A DNA stretch of 64,000 nt from Sphagnum compactum. Lineage: Eukaryota; Bryophyta; Sphagnopsida; Sphagnales. The DNA is taken from assembly GCA_965153455.1 (NCBI GenBank), contig OZ234493.1, forward strand, positions 21,938,213 to 22,002,212, in the 5' to 3' direction. The notes under the pieces are model-generated. The model was given only the letters and a program-made list of their open reading frames with translations, made no database searches and had not been told where the DNA came from. Shown here piece after piece: positions 59,940-64,000 of the stretch (positions are counted from its first letter, which is position 1; each line of letters starts with the position of its first letter). Both the position numbers and the translations under genes were made by a program.

Positions 59940-61594
59940 AGAAGAAGCAGCTGCCGTTGAGCCGCAGCACGCCGATTCTACTCATCAAGCTGGAGGTCGT
60001 GTAAAATGCACCAGATCAACATCTAGCGCCCATGAAATTTGACAACATGGTTACATATATATCCTGGTGGGAGCCAGCTGCTCCTGCATGAGGCCCCATT
60101 GACTTCTTCTTCTACGTCGAATCTTCCATGATCATGCATGTGCATATAGTGCGCACGTATATATAAGCTGCTGATGTAGGCACCCATTTGAATGACTCTG
60201 AACATGATTTCCTAAGTCTAACAATCTTGAACTTGAAAAATCAGTAGCATGGGCTGACTTTCAATATGGACTAGCTGCTGGTTGCAAGATTTTGAGCTTC
60301 CACAAACTGTTGATTCTCGATCTGCCGGAGCTAGCTCACAAGCTTGTTTCCCTAACTGATCGATCTTCCTGTGTACTGCATTTGCTGGCTCTGGACTTCC
60401 TTTCTACTCGTTCAAACACAGATCCGACTTCAGCTCCGGCAAATCTCCTTTTTCATGCCTTCCTCCACCCCCCCTCTCTCAAACACTCTAGACTCTCCCT
60501 TGCCACCCTTTCAAAAGAAAAGAGATATCTAGACCTAGAGTGAGTGAGTTATTGTCAAATCTGTAGCTTAGGAGAGACTCAAGATGATGAAACCTTACAA
60601 GCTTTATTAAACAAAGCACCCAGCAAAGGGGGAAAGGAAGAACAAGGAGAGAGGACCCAAGTCCAAGTCAAAAATGCAAAAACCCAAAGTCGGTCACAAA
60701 GGGGCAATTATGTTCCAGAGATTTCACCAGTCACAGGAAGCACATCAAAGAAGTAAGAGGACGGAAACCTGAAAGAGCAGCAAGCTTAGAAGAGCCCTCA
60801 CCTGCAACAACAGCATGCTTCAAAATAGAAACGACATGCGCTCTTTGCATAGCTACAACACTCTCTACCTATGAAAGGCACAACTACCATAGGAAGGTCA
60901 TTGGTGACCTTTGCTAATCATGCCATGCTAACAGATCGATAAAAAAGTTGTGTGCTTGCACCCAAAAACCTCTATGGCAAGGGGAAGAAATGTGTGTCGG
61001 GTGCTATTGTGGTAAAGTCCTTCCTTTGCTTTGCTCGAGTCGCCACTGTCACAGCCACCAACTTTAAAACATAAGAAATCATTGAAGTCTCATTTGCAAC
61101 CAATTTTAAAAACATAAGAATACATTGAAGTCTAATTTACTTGCGATCGGTTGTTTTGACGCTTTTGGGTGGTATGCTTATTCTGACGGTTCTGGGTACT
61201 TCTCCCATTTCTCTTCTTTTCTTTTCCTTTTTCTTTCTGTGTTACTCAGGGCCTTTCTTGGGCTCTGACAGCCTACATAAATTGGGCTAATTGTAGTTCA
61301 CTCTCCCAGCTCCTTCAAGGTGCTTACAGGAGTTGTGCAGGTGTGTGTGTGTGTGTTTTTTTTTTCCTTCTTCCGCATGTAGTGATTTTGAATGACCCAC
61401 CATAAAAACATTATTGGAATATTGGAGTTTCCCAAATTTGAATCAGTGCAGGTGCCAATTTGACAAGTATTAGGCAATCGGTAGTGTTTTTTATGTTTTG
61501 TTCACAAAAGTCTACACCAGCTGAATTAGCAGCAGGAGGTTTCCAGGCAGTTGTATTAAATGGTAGCATGGGCGGCAGGAGGTATTCAACCTAA
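59940..61594. other. Promoter of the LRR gene and spacer
   Basis: The region just upstream of 59939 should carry the LRR-gene promoter; no unambiguous TATA or start signal was assigned. Two short plus-strand frames at 60292-60756 are separated by a stop and show no domain. Nothing else is recognised. Confidence 0.45.
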
Positions 61595-61962
61595 GAGCAT
61601 CACCAACGGTGCTCAGTATGTAACTCTGGATAGTAAAATGAATTGTCTAAGTTTAGCTGTTTTTTTTCAGCAACCCCACCAATAAAACTGAAACTGGAAT
61701 TGCATATATATGGGGAACTACTAATAGCAAACCACATGGACCAATCATTGTGATTGACCAATATACTGAGCTGCATTCAGGTGCAATTCATTACACTCTT
61801 TTTAGAACGTGCAGAACTGTGTTGTGCCTTTCACCAGCCACCGCAAGCCGGACAAACTTGGTGCAGAAAAACCAATTTCCTGAGCTAAACCGGCACATTT
61901 TCACTTTTTTGCAAGACATTTTACCGTCTGGAGTCACATACTGAGCACCCTCAGAAATGCTC
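61595..61962. mobile_element. PIF/Harbinger-like MITE, copy 2, with TAA target duplication
   Basis: Ends are GAGCATCACCAACGGTGCTC on the left and, on the other strand, GAGCATTTCTGAGGGTGCTC on the right, both followed by AGTATGT. Perfect TAA lies on each side (61592-61594 and 61963-61965), the hallmark of PIF/Harbinger insertion. Internal words (CCGGCACATTTT, CCAATTTCCTGAGC, CTAATAGCAAACCAC) match the 26.3-kb copy in inverse orientation. 368 bp, no coding capacity. Confidence 0.88.
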
Positions 61963-63600
61963 TAACCACTAATTATTGGACCTGCCCTGCACCTGCAGGG
62001 ACGAACTTTCTCTTATATATATATATATATAATAAAGTTATACGTAAATTCAGGCCAAGACGGCACAGGAACCCCATGTTTGGTCACGTGGGGGACGAGA
62101 TTTTTAAAAACAGGAATAAAAAGTATGCTGGGCTTCAACGGAGCGTGAAACTCAGTTTAGCAACAAATTTTATGGTAAATTGAGTTTCCCCTGTCCTTTC
62201 TTTTTTCTGAATGCTTTCCACCAATCACTGCTGCTGCTCTGTGTACTGTAGCTATAAGTGTTCTTGAGCCTGGTGCATTTAATCCAGAGTCTCAGTGTTT
62301 CATAGCTTCATTTAATAAAATGTTATGACTTTGCCAACAACAGCCAGGAGGGGATGAAGCATCAAATGAGGGGTGCAACTCAGGCCCAACAGGGCATGAG
62401 TTTATGGATAGCTCTAATGTATATGATTTTATTTTGGGCAAGTCCAATGTTCCAATAATGTGTTGTTCTCCAACAATTTCACATTCATAATGCCATTACT
62501 TCATGAGACAGATGGTGACGCTGCTGATGCCCAAAAGCTGAGTAGAAGATTTGATTTCCAAGCCAAAACGTGAAATTGATTGTGGTGGTGTGATTTGTGG
62601 TCGGTAAGGCCCACAGCCAGGCGTGTTACCAGAGTAAGGACCGCTTTACAGTTGGAGTCAGGGCCAATGTTCAATCCAAATCAAGCATTCTATTGATGCA
62701 AAAGTTGAAATCGGCCCCAAGGGCTTTACACTAGGAGTCAAGGCTGAACTAGAAGAAATGTTTTCAATCCGCCCAAAGTTACTAATAAAATTGCTGAACT
62801 TTATGGCCTTGTATTGGCCCCAAGGCTGGAAAAAGGATACCAACGAATTTGGGAGGCCAATTTGCAACCATTGGGGTCAATGTTTCAGCATTTATTAATA
62901 TCCTTACATCATTATTTTAATATCCTTACATCAATGTTCTAGCGTTTATTAGTAACTTGGTGCCAAACAACAAGGCAAAAATGCTCAAAGTTGGCCCTGA
63001 GTTTTTTCGGCCCGGACTCCGAGTGCACAGCGGGCCTAAGGTGCCCACCTAAGGCATCCAGGGGCCTTCCTCCGCATACTAATCATGTCAGACCAAAGAA
63101 AATAACAATGGGCCCTTGGGAAATGCGTGAGAACTGACCTCCCAATGTAAGAGTGAATTTAATGGGTTTTGAGAACGCCCTCCAAGTACACTACCAAGTG
63201 TCTGACATTTCATTACATTCAGGAGGACATTGCTGGTCCCAAGAAAGGGTTGCAATATTGGAGAGGACCCGGGCCACCCCATGACATGTATCAATGATGA
63301 TTTTACTTTCTGATATGAACTGGGGCCAGAGTGAACCAGCACCCACCAGTGCACCAGTTGCTCGTTCTGTCCATAGGATGGGTTTTATTTCTTCATCCAG
63401 TTCCTGACTCTGTGTTACCCCAACATTGTACCATAGTCAACCTTTTTGGGCTGCTGACCTTTCACCCTTTTTCTTTTTTGGGTTTTTTTTTCTCAACCCT
63501 GACCATACTACCTTTCAACCTAATCACCCTAGTTCCCTAACTACCCTACTGACTTAACTACGTTATTGACTTGCACCTTGGCTCTACCTACCAACCCCTT
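61963..63600. other. Spacer, no gene recognised
   Basis: Mixed composition. A weak direct repeat occurs (CGCTTTACAGTTGGAGTCAG at 62642 and GGCTTTACACTAGGAGTCAA near 62722), and AATATCCTTACATCA appears twice near 62900. No protein domain could be read on either strand. Confidence 0.5.
62014..62032. repeat. (TA)n microsatellite
   Basis: Short TA dinucleotide tract in the spacer. Confidence 0.9.
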
Positions 63601-63604
63601 CCCT

Positions 63605-64000
63605 ACTTACCCTCTAGTTTTTCATAGTTAAACCTATATCTCTTGGCTAAACTTTTGTCTTTTGGCACAACTTCTAATTCTTCTTGGCTAAACCATTTTC
63701 TTTTAGCACAACTTTTAACTTTTCTTGGTTAAAACTTTTCTTTCTGGTACAACTTTTCATTCTTCTTGTCTAAACCTATATCTCTTTGCTAAAACTTTTT
63801 TTTTGGCACAACTTTTAATCCTTTTTGGCTAAACCTCCATCTTTTCATGACTAAACGTTTACATGTGGACACAATCTCTATGTATTTTTAGCTAAACGTC
63901 TATTTCTTTGCAAAAACATTACTTTCAACAATTTTTTTTAAAAAAAATTAAACCTCTACCTTTTGGAAAAAATTCTAACTTTTCTTGACTAAACCTATAT
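63605..64000. repeat. Degenerate 41-bp tandem repeat at the window edge
   Basis: The words GG(C/T)ACAACTTTTAA and CTTGGCTAAACC alternate, with anchors at 63664, 63705, 63746 and 63805 (spacings 41, 41 and 59). More diverged units (TGACTAAACG, AGCTAAACGTC) continue to the right edge, so the array probably extends beyond the window. Confidence 0.8.

Noticed and set aside
60292-60756. Two adjacent plus-strand frames that could be one gene with a stop
   Set aside because: No domain, no splice evidence and no composition shift that would mark a pseudogene.
1-64000. CRISPR arrays, bacterial operons, rRNA or tRNA genes
   Set aside because: The window is eukaryotic. Tandem arrays have no uniform spacers, and no cloverleaf or rRNA sequence was recognised by eye; a tRNAscan run would be decisive for tRNAs.

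Overview
The window is nuclear DNA from a land plant. Spliceosomal introns with GT..AG borders, plastid and cell-wall type gene families, a Ty1/copia relic and several MITEs all support this. Genes are compact: introns are mostly 80-700 bp, with about seven genes in 64 kb. They are separated by AT-rich spacers of 3-10 kb full of homopolymers and local tandem duplications. A PAS-domain hybrid histidine kinase of the PHK type (familiar to me mainly from bryophytes), an SCAB-type actin-binding protein and a PDV2 homologue with long low-complexity inserts make a bryophyte or other non-seed plant the best guess. The species cannot be named from the sequence.

Layout. 1-6.8 kb (minus): PHK-type hybrid histidine kinase, whose last exon(s) lie off the left edge, with a long probable 5'-UTR intron carrying a (CT)31 tract. 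6.8-11.9 kb: AT-rich spacer. 12.0-16.5 kb (minus): HAT/TPR repeat protein resembling HCF107/Mbb1 plastid RNA-maturation factors, with several repeats each on its own exon. 17-26.3 kb: spacer holding a 219-bp MITE-like element, a degenerate minisatellite, a decayed copia element split by a 441-bp pogo-like MITE, and a 67-bp tandem array. 26.3-31.3 kb (plus): PIF/Harbinger-like MITE, then a secreted TolB/DPP6-N beta-propeller protein whose start-codon region is tandemly repeated. 33.0-34.4 kb (plus): PDV2-like plastid division protein. 37.5-38.9 kb (plus): single-exon sphingolipid delta-8 desaturase. 40.9-45.3 kb (minus): 13-exon SCAB1-type actin-binding protein, with a repetitive leader full of small upstream ORFs. 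45.9-54.1 kb: gene-free AT-rich spacer. 54.2-59.9 kb (minus): secreted leucine-rich-repeat protein with one unresolved exon phase. 60-64 kb: spacer with a second Harbinger-like MITE (perfect TAA duplication) and a degenerate 41-bp repeat running to the window edge.

The genes do not form a pathway. They are separate nuclear genes touching cytokinin-like two-component signalling, plastid RNA processing, plastid division, sphingolipid desaturation, actin organisation and extracellular LRR perception. I reconstructed exon models by hand from splice consensus and reading phase. Six of the seven multi- or single-exon models close perfectly in phase; the LRR gene does not.
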